Source: Nodosilinea sp. LEGE 06152
GTDB taxonomy: Bacteria; Cyanobacteriota; Cyanobacteriia; Phormidesmidales; Phormidesmidaceae
Assembly: GCF_015207525.1 (NCBI RefSeq)
Contig: NZ_JADEWR010000007.1
Coordinates: 103,598 to 167,597 of the forward strand
Direction: 5' to 3'
DNA: 64,000 nt
This document shows, piece after piece, positions 52,155 through 61,532 of the stretch. The position numbers and the translations under genes were made by a program. The notes below the pieces were generated by a model that saw only the letters and a list, made by a program, of their open reading frames with translations, ran no database searches and was not told the DNA's origin. The first letter of the stretch is position 1, and every line of letters begins with the position of its first letter.

Positions 52155-52676
52155 ATGAATCGTTGTGGTTTACTCAATCGGTTGCTGGTTAGCATGCTGG
52201 TGGTGGCGATCGCGCTGCTGAGCCTCCTCACCGCTCCGACCGCCGCTGTAGCTGCTGAATTTGTCCAGCCCAATCTGCCCAAGCTAACCGTGTACCGCAG
52301 CCCTACCTGCCGCTGCTGTGGCCACTGGGTTGACCACATGAGAGCCGCTGGATTTGAAGTGCAGGACGTGGTCACCGAAGACATGGCTGCCCTCAAGGCC
52401 CAGTACGGAGTGCCAGAAGCGGTAGCCTCTTGCCATACCGCGATTGTCCACAGGGAAAGTTCTTCGACTAACTCCTCGGGCTACATAATCGAAGGCCACG
52501 TACCGGCGGCCGATGTGCAGCGCCTGCTGAGTGAGCAGCCCGACGTGCTCGGCATTGCGGCCCCAGGTATGCCCATGGGCTCTCCCGGCATGGAAATGGG
52601 CGATCGCGTCGACCCCTACACCGTTGTCTCGTTTACCCAAGCGGGCGAAACGGCAACCTTTGCCGAGCACCCCTAA
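52155..52676 (+). CDS. DUF411 metal-binding-type exported protein
   Basis: A 173-residue protein with signal peptide (L-L-V-S-M-L-V-V-A-I-A-L-L-S-L-L-T-A-P) and a DUF411 domain: V-Y-R-S-P-T-C-R-C-C-G-H-W, A-A-G-F-E-V, and S-C-H-T-A-I-V. The C-x-C-C motif and later C-H are likely copper or other thiophilic metal ligands; DUF411 genes are frequent near copper resistance genes. A Met/Gly-rich stretch (A-P-G-M-P-M-G-S-P-G-M-E-M-G) is also copper-friendly. The oxygenase gene follows after 12 bp. Confidence 0.88.
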   Translation: MNRCGLLNRLLVSMLVVAIALLSLLTAPTAAVAAEFVQPNLPKLTVYRSPTCRCCGHWVDHMRAAGFEVQDVVTEDMAALKAQYGVPEAVASCHTAIVHRESSSTNSSGYIIEGHVPAADVQRLLSEQPDVLGIAAPGMPMGSPGMEMGDRVDPYTVVSFTQAGETATFAEHP

Positions 52677-52688
52677 GCGCCCTACCCG

Positions 52689-53297
52689 ATGGCCTACTAT
52701 CGCTGCCAACCCCAGGCTTTTGCCGTTCCCTACCTCCACAACCTGAAGGGGGCGATTCAGTCGTGCCGCTACTTTGCCACCAACAATCTCAACCGCGATT
52801 TTGTCGCCACCAAGGGTTTCTCGGTGGTGTTTACCCAGGCGGGGCGGGCCGAGGTCGATCGCCAGTTTCCCTACTTCAAGCCCTACCTCGACCAGGCGCT
52901 ACTGCCCGACTGCAACGCCTTCTACCTCAACCCGCTGCTGCTAAAGCAGGGCTCGCGGGTTGACCCGCACGTCGATCGATCGCTGCGGTCGTACTGCAAA
53001 ACCATCGACCCGCCCGATCAGGTGAGCGTGCTCTACGTGCAGGTACCCTCCGACCTGGCCAGCGGCGAACTGGTACTGCAGCGAGGTCGGCAGCGGGTAG
53101 CGCAGATTCGCCCCCAAACGGGGCTACTGCTGCACTTTCAGGGCAACCTGACCCACTCGGTGAATGCAATGGCCAGCGCTGGCAGCCGCCTCAGCCTGGT
53201 GTGCGAACAGTACGCCCTCGATGCCGATACTCTCTGGGATATTCCTGAATTTTTAATCGAGTCTAGAACCCTCTCTGCGGCTAAATCGAGAGCTTAG
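52689..53297 (+). CDS. 2OG-Fe(II) oxygenase-like protein
   Basis: A 202-residue protein with a double-stranded beta-helix pattern. Candidate iron ligands are H-V-D (P-H-V-D-R-S) and the distal His in L-T-H-S-V, and the 2-oxoglutarate Arg is in G-S-R-L-S-L-V. F-N/Y-L-N-P-L-L-L precedes the first His as in cyanobacterial P4H-like proteins. Substrate unknown. Closely spaced behind the DUF411 gene, probably cotranscribed. Confidence 0.8.
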   Translation: MAYYRCQPQAFAVPYLHNLKGAIQSCRYFATNNLNRDFVATKGFSVVFTQAGRAEVDRQFPYFKPYLDQALLPDCNAFYLNPLLLKQGSRVDPHVDRSLRSYCKTIDPPDQVSVLYVQVPSDLASGELVLQRGRQRVAQIRPQTGLLLHFQGNLTHSVNAMASAGSRLSLVCEQYALDADTLWDIPEFLIESRTLSAAKSRA

Positions 53298-53328
53298 TGC
53301 AGCGTCAATGCTAAAAACTAGGGTTCTC

Positions 53329-53403
53329 GTAGGCTGGGAGAACGAAGTGGAACCCAACAGCAGTCAGTCTTGTTGGGTTCTGCTGGCCCGCCACCCAACC
53401 TAC
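53329..53403. repeat. Dispersed palindromic repeat family A, copy 3
   Basis: GTAGGCTGGGAGAACGAAGTGG at the left in outline (GTAGGCTGGG), inner arms GGAACCCAACA / TGTTGGGTTC, and right end CCACCCAACCTAC. Good match to 61184-61261. Confidence 0.8.
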
Positions 53404-53527
53404 AAATTTAGTCTTGACAGCCCCCTAGGCAAGGCCTAAAGACTGTTCGCCAAACGCCACTCTGTCAGCGATGACGACGGTTTGAGCCAAAATCAGTAAG
53501 CTAGGTCCATAGTATTGAGCTGCGGTA

Positions 53528-53776
53528 ATGAGTTTGATTCAAGAAATATTTCTCGAAAGCGACTGGGAAGAGGTTGAACAGGCTCAGGCCGCCTGTAACG
53601 AACGGGCCACCCAGCTGCGGGCCGAGGGCCATACCTGTACCTGCACAACCCTCTACCGCATCACCGACGGTCGGCGCGTCTTTTTGCTCGAGGCGCAGCA
53701 CCCCGACATGCTGGAGCCAGAAAACAAGCCCTCCCGGCGCAAACCGCCCTCGCGGCGGCCCACCCAGAGAAGTTGA
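53528..53776 (+). CDS. Small soluble hypothetical protein
   Basis: An 82-residue protein: acidic helix (E-S-D-W-E-E-V-E-Q-A-Q-A), C-T-C-T-T-L-Y-R, then a basic Pro/Arg tail (P-S-R-R-K-P-P-S-R-R). It converges on the FAD dehydrogenase gene with 7 bp between stops. No family recognised; coding composition supports it. Confidence 0.5.
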   Translation: MSLIQEIFLESDWEEVEQAQAACNERATQLRAEGHTCTCTTLYRITDGRRVFLLEAQHPDMLEPENKPSRRKPPSRRPTQRS

Positions 53777-53783
53777 GCCAGCA

Positions 53784-55385
53784 TTAACCCTTAACCAAGC
53801 TGAGGGCAACGGCCTCGGCCACCCGAATACCGTCAATACCGGCAGACAAAATGCCCCCGGCGTAGCCCGCCCCTTCGCCAGCGGGGTACAGCCCGGCGGT
53901 ATTGACGCTCTGAAACTGCTCGTTGCGCTTGATGCGAATGGGCGATGAGGTGCGGGTTTCGACGCCGGTGAGTACGGCATCGGCCATGGCAAAGCCGTGG
54001 ATCTGGCGATCGAAGGCAGGAATGGCCTCGCGAATGGCGGCGATCGCATACTCCGGCAGGCTCTCGCTCAAATCCCCCAGCTTCACCCCCGGCTTATAGG
54101 ACGGAATTACCTCCCCAAAGGCCGTCGACGGGCGCTGGGCCAGAAAATCGCCCACCAGCTGCCCCGGTGCCTCGTAGGTGCCGCCGCCCAGGGCAAAGGC
54201 TCCCTCCTCCAGCCGCCGCTGGAGCGCGATGCCCGCCAGCGGCCCCTCGGGGTAGTCGTCTGGGGTAATGCCAACGACGATCGCGCTGTTGGCATTCGAC
54301 TCGTCGCGGGCGTACTCGCTCATGCCGTTGGTCACCAGGCGGCCCGGTTCTGAGGCGGCCGCTACCACTTTGCCGCCGGGGCACATGCAAAAGCTATAGA
54401 CCGTGCGCCCGTTTTCGCAGTGGTGCACCAGCTTGTAGTCGGCAGAGCCAAGGCGGGGGTGCCCGGCCTGGTCGCCCAGGCGGCAGCGATCGATCAGCGC
54501 TTGAGGATGCTCAATGCGAAAGCCAATCGAAAAGGGTTTAGGCTCGATATACACACCGCGTTCGTGGAGCATTTCAAAGGTGTCGCGGGCGCTGTGGCCC
54601 ACCGCCAGCACCACGTGGTCGCTGGCGATGTAGTCACCGTTTTCCAAGCGCACGCCGCGCACCTGGCCCTGGTCAATATCAATGTCTTTAACCCGGTGCT
54701 GAAAGTGAATCTCACCCCCCAGGGCCTCGATATTGGCCCGCATGTTCTGCACAATTTTGACCAGGCGGTAGGTGCCAATGTGGGGCTTATTGACGTATAA
54801 AATTTCGGGCGAGGCTCCGGCATTGACCAGCTCGGTGAGCACCTTGCGACCATAGTGGTGGGGGTCGCTGACCTGGCTGTAGAGCTTGCCGTCTGAAAAG
54901 GTGCCCGCGCCGCCTTCGCCAAACTGAGCGTTAGATTCGGGGTTGAGGGTTTTCTTTAGCCAAAAGCCAAAGGTATCAACGCTGCGATCGCGCACCGCCT
55001 TGCCCCGCTCCAAAATAATCGGCCGAAACCCCATCTGCGCCAGCATCAGCCCCGCAAACATGCCGCACGGCCCCATGCCAATCACAATCGGGCGGTTCTC
55101 AAAGCCCGCAGGTGCCTGGGCCACCGAACGGTACGTCGTATCCGGCGTGGGCACCACGTGGGGGTCCTTTTTGAACCGCTTCAGCAGCGCCTTTTCCTTC
55201 GGCGTCTCGACATCCATAATGTAAACGAGGCTAATGTTGCCCTTTTTGCGCGCGTCGTAGCTGCGCTTAAAAATGCTGAAGTGGTTCACATCTGCCGCCG
55301 TCAGGTGCAGCTTCTTGAGAATGGCCTCTTCGAGGGCGGCTTCGGGATGGTCGAGGGGCAGTTTGATTTGGCTGAGGCGTAGCAT
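53784..55385 (-). CDS. FAD-dependent dehydrogenase (COG2509 type)
   Basis: A 533-residue flavoprotein. An N-terminal domain (about 1-90) of R-L-S-Q-I-K-L-P-L-D-H type precedes the FAD-binding fold G-M-G-P-C-G-M-F-A-G-L near residue 105 and I-I-L-E-R-G. Later: A-V-G-H-S-A-R-D-T-F near the centre, M-C-P-G-G-K-V, and the FAD C-terminal motif L-Y-P-A-G-E-G-A-G-Y-A-G-G-I-L-S-A. These are uncharacterised dehydrogenases common in cyanobacteria and plants. ATG 55385 fits the family start. Confidence 0.9.
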   Translation of the reverse strand: MLRLSQIKLPLDHPEAALEEAILKKLHLTAADVNHFSIFKRSYDARKKGNISLVYIMDVETPKEKALLKRFKKDPHVVPTPDTTYRSVAQAPAGFENRPIVIGMGPCGMFAGLMLAQMGFRPIILERGKAVRDRSVDTFGFWLKKTLNPESNAQFGEGGAGTFSDGKLYSQVSDPHHYGRKVLTELVNAGASPEILYVNKPHIGTYRLVKIVQNMRANIEALGGEIHFQHRVKDIDIDQGQVRGVRLENGDYIASDHVVLAVGHSARDTFEMLHERGVYIEPKPFSIGFRIEHPQALIDRCRLGDQAGHPRLGSADYKLVHHCENGRTVYSFCMCPGGKVVAAASEPGRLVTNGMSEYARDESNANSAIVVGITPDDYPEGPLAGIALQRRLEEGAFALGGGTYEAPGQLVGDFLAQRPSTAFGEVIPSYKPGVKLGDLSESLPEYAIAAIREAIPAFDRQIHGFAMADAVLTGVETRTSSPIRIKRNEQFQSVNTAGLYPAGEGAGYAGGILSAGIDGIRVAEAVALSLVKG

Positions 55386-55523
55386 ACAGAGTCGCGAAAG
55401 GTCCCAGGCAGCGCAGAAACCGATCATGCCACACTGGCTTGGAGTTCTGCACAGCCACGGCGGTCAACGATCGGCCTAGAAGGCCATCGTCCGTCAGGAA
55501 TAGTGGGCCTGAGCGCTGTAGAG

Positions 55524-55604
55524 GTGAATATCAACCAAATTTAAGCCCAGATGTGGAGTTTTACCGGTAGGAAAGCTCCCGATCCGAGCTGAGCTTGGTA
55601 GAGA
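55524..55604 (+). other. Conserved double-hairpin element, copy 2
   Basis: Hairpin 1: stem GGAGTTTT/AAAGCTCC with loop ACCGGTAGG. Hairpin 2: CCGAGC-TGA-GCTTGG. It corresponds to 16291-16364 in sequence and order. It ends about 40 bp before the secreted-protein gene at 55643 and lies, like copy 1, between divergent genes. Confidence 0.5.
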
Positions 55605-55642
55605 ACATTATTTTGAGCGGCGCTTATAAAGGATAGGTCACG

Positions 55643-56146
55643 ATGAAATTAACGTTGGGCTGGGCTTTACTGGGCAGTTTACCCCTGAGCCTGTTGAGCA
55701 GTCTGGGGTCAGCAGCCTTTGCCAACACCATGGAACTCAGCGTGTTACCGCTGCTGAATGCACCAGCGGCAAACTGCCCCGAACGTATCGTTGCCCACGA
55801 AACCATGCAGCCCTATTTTGAAGGCGGCTTTGCCACCAACGGCATGATCAAACTGCGCGACATTGCCACCCATATTCAGCTCTCCCAATCCGATCGCTTT
55901 AGCACCACCTGGGTGGGAACGCTCAGGCCCGAGTACCGCAATTGCCAGGCCTCCGGCGCTATGCTCAGCATTGATAACGAGGACTTTGAAGGGCACTCCT
56001 ACCTGCGAGTGCAGCTGGCCAACGGTCAGGTCAAAGCCATTCTCGATATGACTGGCATGAGGGATGCCAATGGGCTGACGACGGCGATTACCTTTAAAGG
56101 CCTGCGCGACGGTAACCCCCGCTGGACCTGGGGCGGCACCGACTAA
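55643..56146 (+). CDS. Secreted hypothetical protein
   Basis: A 167-residue protein with a clear signal peptide (M-K-L-T-L-G-W-A-L-L-G-S-L-P-L, cleavage after A-F-A). The mature domain contains P-E-R-I-V-A-H-E-T-M-Q-P-Y and ends N-P-R-W-T-W-G-G-T-D; no known domain recognised. It lies just downstream of the conserved double-hairpin element. Confidence 0.6.
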   Translation: MKLTLGWALLGSLPLSLLSSLGSAAFANTMELSVLPLLNAPAANCPERIVAHETMQPYFEGGFATNGMIKLRDIATHIQLSQSDRFSTTWVGTLRPEYRNCQASGAMLSIDNEDFEGHSYLRVQLANGQVKAILDMTGMRDANGLTTAITFKGLRDGNPRWTWGGTD

Positions 56147-56210
56147 AACTTCCCCCAAATTTCCCCCACGATGGGACAGGGAAAGATCTACCTGAGGTTG
56201 CACTGGGGGA

Positions 56211-57518
56211 TTGAATCTAGCTCCTACAGTGAAGGGACGGTTGATTTCCCTGCCTAAAATATTTGTGGATATTTACATTCTCGATCTGCTTGTCATTGGC
56301 CTGGTGCTGCTAGCCGTTACGTTAGGGTCTGGATGGATTGGTAGGCTGCCCCTGTCCTACGCCTTGATTTATTTAATCGTAGGAATCCTGCTCAGTCCCT
56401 ACGGGGTTAACCTAATTCGGGCGCGGCCCGATGCCAATCTATTAGAGCGGCTCACAGAGATGGTGGTGCTCATTTCTCTGTTTAGCTGCGGCCTGAAAAT
56501 GAATCGCCCGATCAAAGCCTGGGCGTGGAATTCCACCATTCGGCTGATTGGCTTTTTGATGCCGCTCTCTATTTTTGCGATCGCGGCGATCGCCCACTTT
56601 TTCCTCAAGCTGGAGTGGGGAGAAGGCATTTTGCTGGGGGCAATTTTGGCCCCCACCGACCCGGTGCTGGCCTCTGAAGTGCAGCTGTACGACCCCAAAG
56701 ACCGCGATGAACTGCGCTTTGGCCTCACCTCAGAGGGCGGCCTCAACGATGCCCTGGCGTTTCCCTTTGTCTACTTTGGCTTGCACTGGCTGAAGGATGA
56801 CAACTGGCAAAACTGGTTCACTCAATGGGTGATAGTCGATCTGGTCTGGGCGATCGCGGCGGGGCTGCTGGTAGGAATTGTGGTAGCTAAAGGGGTTTGT
56901 TGGGTAGAGCATCGGGTCGAAAAGGGCCACGCCGTTGACGACTTAATGGAAGATTTTGTCGGGCTGAGTACCATTCTGCTGAGCTACTCTGTGGCCGAAC
57001 TAGCCCACGGCTACGGCTTTTTGGCTGTTTTTGTTGCCGGGGTCACCATGTACCAGCACTGCGAGAATACAGAGCGATCGGCCTCGCGACTGCGGTTTAT
57101 GGAGCGGCTCGAAAAACTATCTGAAGTAGGCATTATCTTGCTGCTGGGGTCGCTGCTGCGCCACGAACCTATGCTGCGCTTTGCCGGCCCCGCCCTGGTG
57201 ATCGCAGGCTCACTGTTATTTGTAATTCGTCCTCTGGGGGCGTGGGCTAGCACCATTGGTTCGCCCGTTCACCCTAGCACACGCTGGCTATTTGGCTGGT
57301 TTGGCATTCGCGGCGTCGGCTCGCTCTACTATCTAACCTATGCCCTCGGTCAGGGCCTAGAGGGCGAAACCGGCGAACTGATCGCCTGGCTAACGCTGAT
57401 TACCGTTACCCTCTCAGTGGCGCTGCACGGCATCACCTCAACGCCCATAATGCAGTGGTACGAACGCAACATCGAGGGCAACAATGCCTTAGAGAAAGAG
57501 CTTCCCAACCTCGACTGA
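56211..57518 (+). CDS. CPA1-type sodium/proton antiporter
   Basis: A 435-residue inner-membrane antiporter with about 12 helices. Family motifs: A-I-L-A-P-T-D-P-V-L-A-S-E-V (with the ion-binding Asp) near residue 147, L-T-S-E-G-G-L-N-D-A-L-A-F-P, and W-F-G-I-R-G-V-G-S-L-Y near the end. It exchanges Na+ (or K+) for H+ in pH and salt homeostasis. The start is uncertain: TTG at 56211 or GTG at 56229. Confidence 0.9.
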   Translation: MNLAPTVKGRLISLPKIFVDIYILDLLVIGLVLLAVTLGSGWIGRLPLSYALIYLIVGILLSPYGVNLIRARPDANLLERLTEMVVLISLFSCGLKMNRPIKAWAWNSTIRLIGFLMPLSIFAIAAIAHFFLKLEWGEGILLGAILAPTDPVLASEVQLYDPKDRDELRFGLTSEGGLNDALAFPFVYFGLHWLKDDNWQNWFTQWVIVDLVWAIAAGLLVGIVVAKGVCWVEHRVEKGHAVDDLMEDFVGLSTILLSYSVAELAHGYGFLAVFVAGVTMYQHCENTERSASRLRFMERLEKLSEVGIILLLGSLLRHEPMLRFAGPALVIAGSLLFVIRPLGAWASTIGSPVHPSTRWLFGWFGIRGVGSLYYLTYALGQGLEGETGELIAWLTLITVTLSVALHGITSTPIMQWYERNIEGNNALEKELPNLD

Positions 57519-57635
57519 CCCCCGGTCACCTCAACCGATCGGGGTCGCGCCTGTCAATAAGCATTGCAACGAGCAGCGATCGAGCTGGTGCCAAGTGGGT
57601 ATCCTAGCGGAGGCTCTGCCCGGTGAACCTGCCCC

Positions 57636-58160
57636 ATGACCACCTTCGTTGCCCTCGATTTTGAAACCGCCGATCGCTACCGAGATAGCGCCTGCTCGAT
57701 CGGCCTAGTGAGGGTCGAGCGGGGGGAGGTGGTCCACAAAGCCCACTACCTGATTCGCCCCCCACGGCGGCAGTTTGAGTTCACGCACATCCACGGCATT
57801 AGCTGGCAGCAGGTGGCCAACCAGCCCAATTTTGCCGAACGCTGGCCTGAGATAGCGGCAGTGTTAGCCGGAGTTGACTTCTTCGCCGCCCACAATGCCG
57901 CCTTCGATCGCAGCGTGCTCCACGCCTGCTGCCGGGCCTCCGACATTACACCACCGCTGCCAGAGTTTGTCTGCACGGTCAAGCTAGCGCGCCAGGCGTG
58001 GAATATCCGCCCCACCAAGTTACCCAACGTGTGCGACTACCTGGGCATACCCCTTAACCACCACGATGCGCTGTCGGATGCCGAGGCTTGCGCCAAAATT
58101 GCCATTCTCAGTCTGAGACATTCCGTGAACGCCTCAGCCCCAGCCGGGGTGCCAAGGTAA
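57636..58160 (+). CDS. DnaQ-like 3'-5' exonuclease (DEDDh)
   Basis: A 174-residue exonuclease fold. Active-site residues: D-F-E-T-A at the start, H-N-A-A-F-D-R in the middle, and H-D-A-L-S-D-A at the end (His five residues before the last Asp), which is the DEDDh class. It resembles stand-alone epsilon-like exonucleases; its partner is unknown. Confidence 0.9.
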   Translation: MTTFVALDFETADRYRDSACSIGLVRVERGEVVHKAHYLIRPPRRQFEFTHIHGISWQQVANQPNFAERWPEIAAVLAGVDFFAAHNAAFDRSVLHACCRASDITPPLPEFVCTVKLARQAWNIRPTKLPNVCDYLGIPLNHHDALSDAEACAKIAILSLRHSVNASAPAGVPR

Positions 58161-58167
58161 ATACCCT

Positions 58168-58722
58168 CTACGCCGCCTGAGTCGCCCCAGTACCATTGGA
58201 ACCACCTGCCCCAGAGCGCACGTTTACCGTGCCGCGAAACATATTCATGCCGCAGGTAAACTCGTAGCGGCCCGGTCGGGTAGGCGTAAACTCGATCGCC
58301 GTAGTCTGATTTACGGGCAGGTCGCGGGCAATGCGAAAGTCAGGAAATCGCACCGCCTCTAAACAACTGCTGGGGTCTTTGCGGTAAAAGTTGAGCCGCA
58401 CTGGCTGTCCCGCCTCTACCACAATCTCGCTAGGGTCGTAGCCACCATCGACGGTAACGGTGATTTCCTGCACGCCGTCGGTGGCGCTGGCCTGGCGCGA
58501 CCTGGGCTTGCTGAGCAAAAACCACCACAGCTCTAGCCCAATCAGACTCAGCCCCGCTCCGGTAACGGCCACCTTAGACCACAGCGGTTGCTCGATGCGC
58601 TGAAACTGCCCGGTTTGTTCAGCCATACCATCGTGGGGCATCTGCGCCAGGGTGCCGGTGGCGAGGCCGATCGCTAGGCCCAGGCTGGTAAAACTCATAA
58701 GGAGGAAAGGTCGAATGTTCAT
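58168..58722 (-). CDS. Membrane-anchored cupredoxin-domain protein
   Basis: A 184-residue protein: signal-like N-terminus, a short Met/His stretch (M-P-H-D-G-M), a membrane helix (about 50-70), then a cupredoxin domain (about 82-170) with V-D-G-G-Y-D-P-S-E-I-V-V-E-A-G, S-S-C-L-E-A-V-R-F-P-D-F and Y-E-F-T-C-G-M-N-M-F-R-G. The Cys and Met residues could hold copper; a canonical His ligand is not clear. It lies just after the copper ATPase gene on the same strand, so a copper-handling role at the membrane is likely. Confidence 0.82.
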   Translation of the reverse strand: MNIRPFLLMSFTSLGLAIGLATGTLAQMPHDGMAEQTGQFQRIEQPLWSKVAVTGAGLSLIGLELWWFLLSKPRSRQASATDGVQEITVTVDGGYDPSEIVVEAGQPVRLNFYRKDPSSCLEAVRFPDFRIARDLPVNQTTAIEFTPTRPGRYEFTCGMNMFRGTVNVRSGAGGSNGTGATQAA

Positions 58723-58747
58723 AGCACATGCCTGTGATGGATTGGGC

Positions 58748-58780
58748 AGGGAGGATGGAGGGATGGGGGGATGGGGGGAA
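58748..58780 (-). repeat. C-rich tract upstream of the cupredoxin gene
   Basis: On the minus strand, CCCCCCATCCCCCCATCCCT-type units lie about 26 bp before the cupredoxin ATG at 58722. It resembles the tracts before the iron-transport genes. An AT-rich repeat with CAAAATGCAAAATC lies next to it (58783-58830). Confidence 0.65.
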
Positions 58781-58832
58781 ATTCAAAGTGCAAAATGCAA
58801 AATCTTGAACCTTGAATTTTGCGTTTATCCCC

Positions 58833-61088
58833 TCATCTCCCCTGTAGCCTGGGCCGAAAATTTCGCAGCCGCAGGGCGTTCGTCACCACTGACACCGAGC
58901 TAAAGGCCATCGCTGCCCCGGCGATGATGGGGCTGAGCAGCCAGCCAAAGATGGGGTAAAGAATGCCCGCCGCGATCGGGATGCCCGCCACGTTGTAGAT
59001 AAAAGCAAAAAACAGGTTTTGGCGGATGTTGGCCATGGTGGCGCGGGAGAGCTGAATGGCCGTCACAATGCCGTGCAGGTCGCCGGAGATCAGGGTGATG
59101 TCGCTGGCGGCGATCGCCACATCCGTCCCTGTGCCAATCGCCATCCCCACATCCGCTTGGGCGAGAGCAGGCGCATCGTTAATGCCGTCACCGACCATCG
59201 CCACAACCTTGCCTTCCCGCTGCAGGGTTTCGATTTGAGCGGCTTTTTGGTCGGGGCGCACCTCAGCAAACACGCGGGTAATGCCGACTTCGCGGGCGAT
59301 CGCCTCGGCGGTGCGGCGGTTGTCGCCGGTCAGCATCACCACCTCCAGGCCCATGCGCTGTAGGGTGGCAATGGCGGCGGCAGAGGAGGGCTTGACCGCA
59401 TCGGCAATGGCCAAAATCGCCTCTACTTTGCCATCTACCGCCAGCCAAACCACGGTGCGGCCCTGAGATTCCAGCTCCTCCCACGGATTTTGCAGGCGTT
59501 CGGTCGCCATACCCAGCTCCTGCATCCATCGGTGGGTACCAATCTGCACCCGCTGCCCAGCAACGGAACCCTGAACACCGCTGCCAGCGACGGCTTCAAA
59601 GGCTTGGGGATCCTCTAATGTCACCCCTTGGGCCTGGGCGTAGTTGACCACAGCTTCCGCCAGGGGGTGCTCAGAGTTGCGCTCCAGCGTTCCGGCCAGC
59701 TTCAACAGGTGCAGTTCGGTAGCGGTACCGTTCACGGTTACATAATTGGTCACCGTCGGCTTGCCCTGGGTAATGGTGCCGGTCTTATCCAGCACGATCG
59801 CCTGAATGTTGTGGGCCAGCTCCAGGCTGTCGGCCCCTTTGATCAAAATGCCGTTCTCGGCCCCTTTGCCGGTGCCCACCATAATTGAGGTCGGCGTGGC
59901 CAATCCCAGGGCGCAGGGGCAGGCAATAATCAGCACGCCCACGGTGGTAATCAGCGCCATGGTAATGTTGCCCATAACGTTGTACCAGACGATGAAGGTG
60001 AGAATAGCGATCGTGATCACCGCTGGCACAAACCAGGAAGTAACCCGGTCAGCCAGCTTTTGAATCGGCGCTTTTGACCCCTGGGCCTGCTGCACCAGCC
60101 TGACGATCTGAGCCAAAAACGTGTCTTTGCCCACGCGGGTAGCGCGAAACTTGAAGCTGCCGGTTTTGTTCAGCGTTGCCCCAATCACCTCGTCGCCGAC
60201 GGTTTTCTGCACGGGCACGCTCTCGCCCGTCACCATCGCCTCATCCAGCGTGGATGCGCCGTCAACAATCTCGCCGTCGACAGGAATCTTTTCTCCAGGC
60301 CGCACCAGCACCACGTCGCCCAGCACCACCTCGGCGATGGGAATATCCACGGCCTGGCCCTGGCGAATCACCCGCGCGGTTTTGGCCTGCAGGCCGATCA
60401 GCTTGCGAATCGCCTCCGAGGTTTGGCCCCTGGCCCGGTTCTCCAGCAGCCTACCCAGCAAAATCAGCGCGATAATCACCGCTGCCGCCTCAAAGTAAAC
60501 ATCCGGGTTCAACCCCTGGTCAATAAACCACTGGGGGTAAAACGTGGGGAACAGCGAGTAGAGAAAAGCCGTGCCGGTACCCACCGCCACCAGCGTATCC
60601 ATACTGGCCGAGTGGCGCTTAAAGGCTTTCCAGGCGTTGATAAAGAACGCGCTACCGGCCCAAAACAGCACGGGTGCCGTCAGCACCAGCTGCAGCCAGG
60701 GGCTGTGCAGCCACATCGGTATAAATGGAATCGGCAGGCCTGTCATCATCGGCAGCGAGCCAATCACCAAAATACCGCCGATCGCCAGACTAAAGACAGC
60801 TTTGCGGGTGAGCTGGCGGTTTTCGGCCTCGCGCTCCCGACGCTCGGCATCATCTTCTGGGGCCAGCACGTCGTCTTGCAGCGGCTGAGCAGTATAGCCC
60901 GCCTCATCCACCGCCGACTGAATTTGGGCCAGGCCGGTGCGCTGGGGGTTGTAGGTCACAGCGGCCTGCTCAGCCCCAAAATTGACGCTGCAGGTCTCGA
61001 CCCCAGGCACCGTGCGAATGGCAGCTTCGATGTTGCTGGCGCAGGCGGCACAGCTCATGCCCCGCAGTTTGAATGTTTGAGTTTCCAT
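58833..61088 (-). CDS. copA: Copper-translocating P1B-type ATPase
   Basis: A 751-residue inner- or thylakoid-membrane pump. One N-terminal heavy-metal domain (G-M-S-C-A-A-C), eight helices, V-T-G-E-S, the [10 protein letters not shown] metal channel, D-K-T-G-T phosphorylation site, S-E-H-P-L nucleotide motif, G-D-G-I-N-D-A-P. The Y-N in helix 7 and M-x-x-S-S in helix 8 fit Cu(I)-specific (P1B-1) members. It could be the CopA/PacS exporter/importer type; which one cannot be decided. A chaperone gene lies upstream (61338). Confidence 0.96.
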   Translation of the reverse strand: METQTFKLRGMSCAACASNIEAAIRTVPGVETCSVNFGAEQAAVTYNPQRTGLAQIQSAVDEAGYTAQPLQDDVLAPEDDAERREREAENRQLTRKAVFSLAIGGILVIGSLPMMTGLPIPFIPMWLHSPWLQLVLTAPVLFWAGSAFFINAWKAFKRHSASMDTLVAVGTGTAFLYSLFPTFYPQWFIDQGLNPDVYFEAAAVIIALILLGRLLENRARGQTSEAIRKLIGLQAKTARVIRQGQAVDIPIAEVVLGDVVLVRPGEKIPVDGEIVDGASTLDEAMVTGESVPVQKTVGDEVIGATLNKTGSFKFRATRVGKDTFLAQIVRLVQQAQGSKAPIQKLADRVTSWFVPAVITIAILTFIVWYNVMGNITMALITTVGVLIIACPCALGLATPTSIMVGTGKGAENGILIKGADSLELAHNIQAIVLDKTGTITQGKPTVTNYVTVNGTATELHLLKLAGTLERNSEHPLAEAVVNYAQAQGVTLEDPQAFEAVAGSGVQGSVAGQRVQIGTHRWMQELGMATERLQNPWEELESQGRTVVWLAVDGKVEAILAIADAVKPSSAAAIATLQRMGLEVVMLTGDNRRTAEAIAREVGITRVFAEVRPDQKAAQIETLQREGKVVAMVGDGINDAPALAQADVGMAIGTGTDVAIAASDITLISGDLHGIVTAIQLSRATMANIRQNLFFAFIYNVAGIPIAAGILYPIFGWLLSPIIAGAAMAFSSVSVVTNALRLRNFRPRLQGR

Positions 61089-61183
61089 GGGTGCTTTCTA
61101 GCGCATCGATGCAAAATGGCTGAAAAACCGATTTCTGGGCCACGGCCCTGGTGTGTCGTCAGGACTCAATGTGTAGTCAACGT

Positions 61184-61261
61184 GTAGGTTGAGTGAAACG
61201 CAGTGGAACCCAACACCAGCAAGGGTTTTGTTGGGTTCTGCTAGCGCGCCACCCAACCTAC
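61184..61261. repeat. Dispersed palindromic repeat family A, copy 4
   Basis: Left end GTAGGTTGAGTGAAACGCAG, inner arms GGAACCCAACA / TGTTGGGTTC around a short loop, right end CCACCCAACCTAC. It fills much of the gap between the ATPase and chaperone genes. Confidence 0.85.
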
Positions 61262-61337
61262 GAAAGGCTTGATTTTATTCCTGACGTTGCACTAGGAGAT
61301 AGGCATGCTGGTCTGGAAACCGGGTTGTTGTGCTGGC

Positions 61338-61532
61338 TTAGGCAACGGTATAGCCAGCGTCGGTAATGGCCGCCTTGACAGCCGCCTCTGAGACGCTACT
61401 GTCAACACTCACCTGCTTGGTTTTGGAGTCGGCACTCACCTGGGCCGTCGGGTCGATCGCCTTAACCGCTTTGGTTACGGTTTCTTCGCAGGCGGAGCAG
61501 GCCAAATTTGGCACCTTCAGTTCAATCGTCAT
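61338..61532 (-). CDS. Atx1-like copper chaperone (HMA domain)
   Basis: A 64-residue single heavy-metal domain: M-T-I-E-L-K-V-P-N-L-A-C-S-A-C-E-E-T-V with the C-x-x-C pair, and ending A-G-Y-T-V-A. Such proteins carry Cu(I) to P1B ATPases such as the one encoded 250 bp downstream on the same strand. Cyanobacterial Atx1 proteins have a His near the end at the place where this has Tyr. ATG 61532; a GTG one codon upstream is possible. Confidence 0.92.
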   Translation of the reverse strand: MTIELKVPNLACSACEETVTKAVKAIDPTAQVSADSKTKQVSVDSSVSEAAVKAAITDAGYTVA

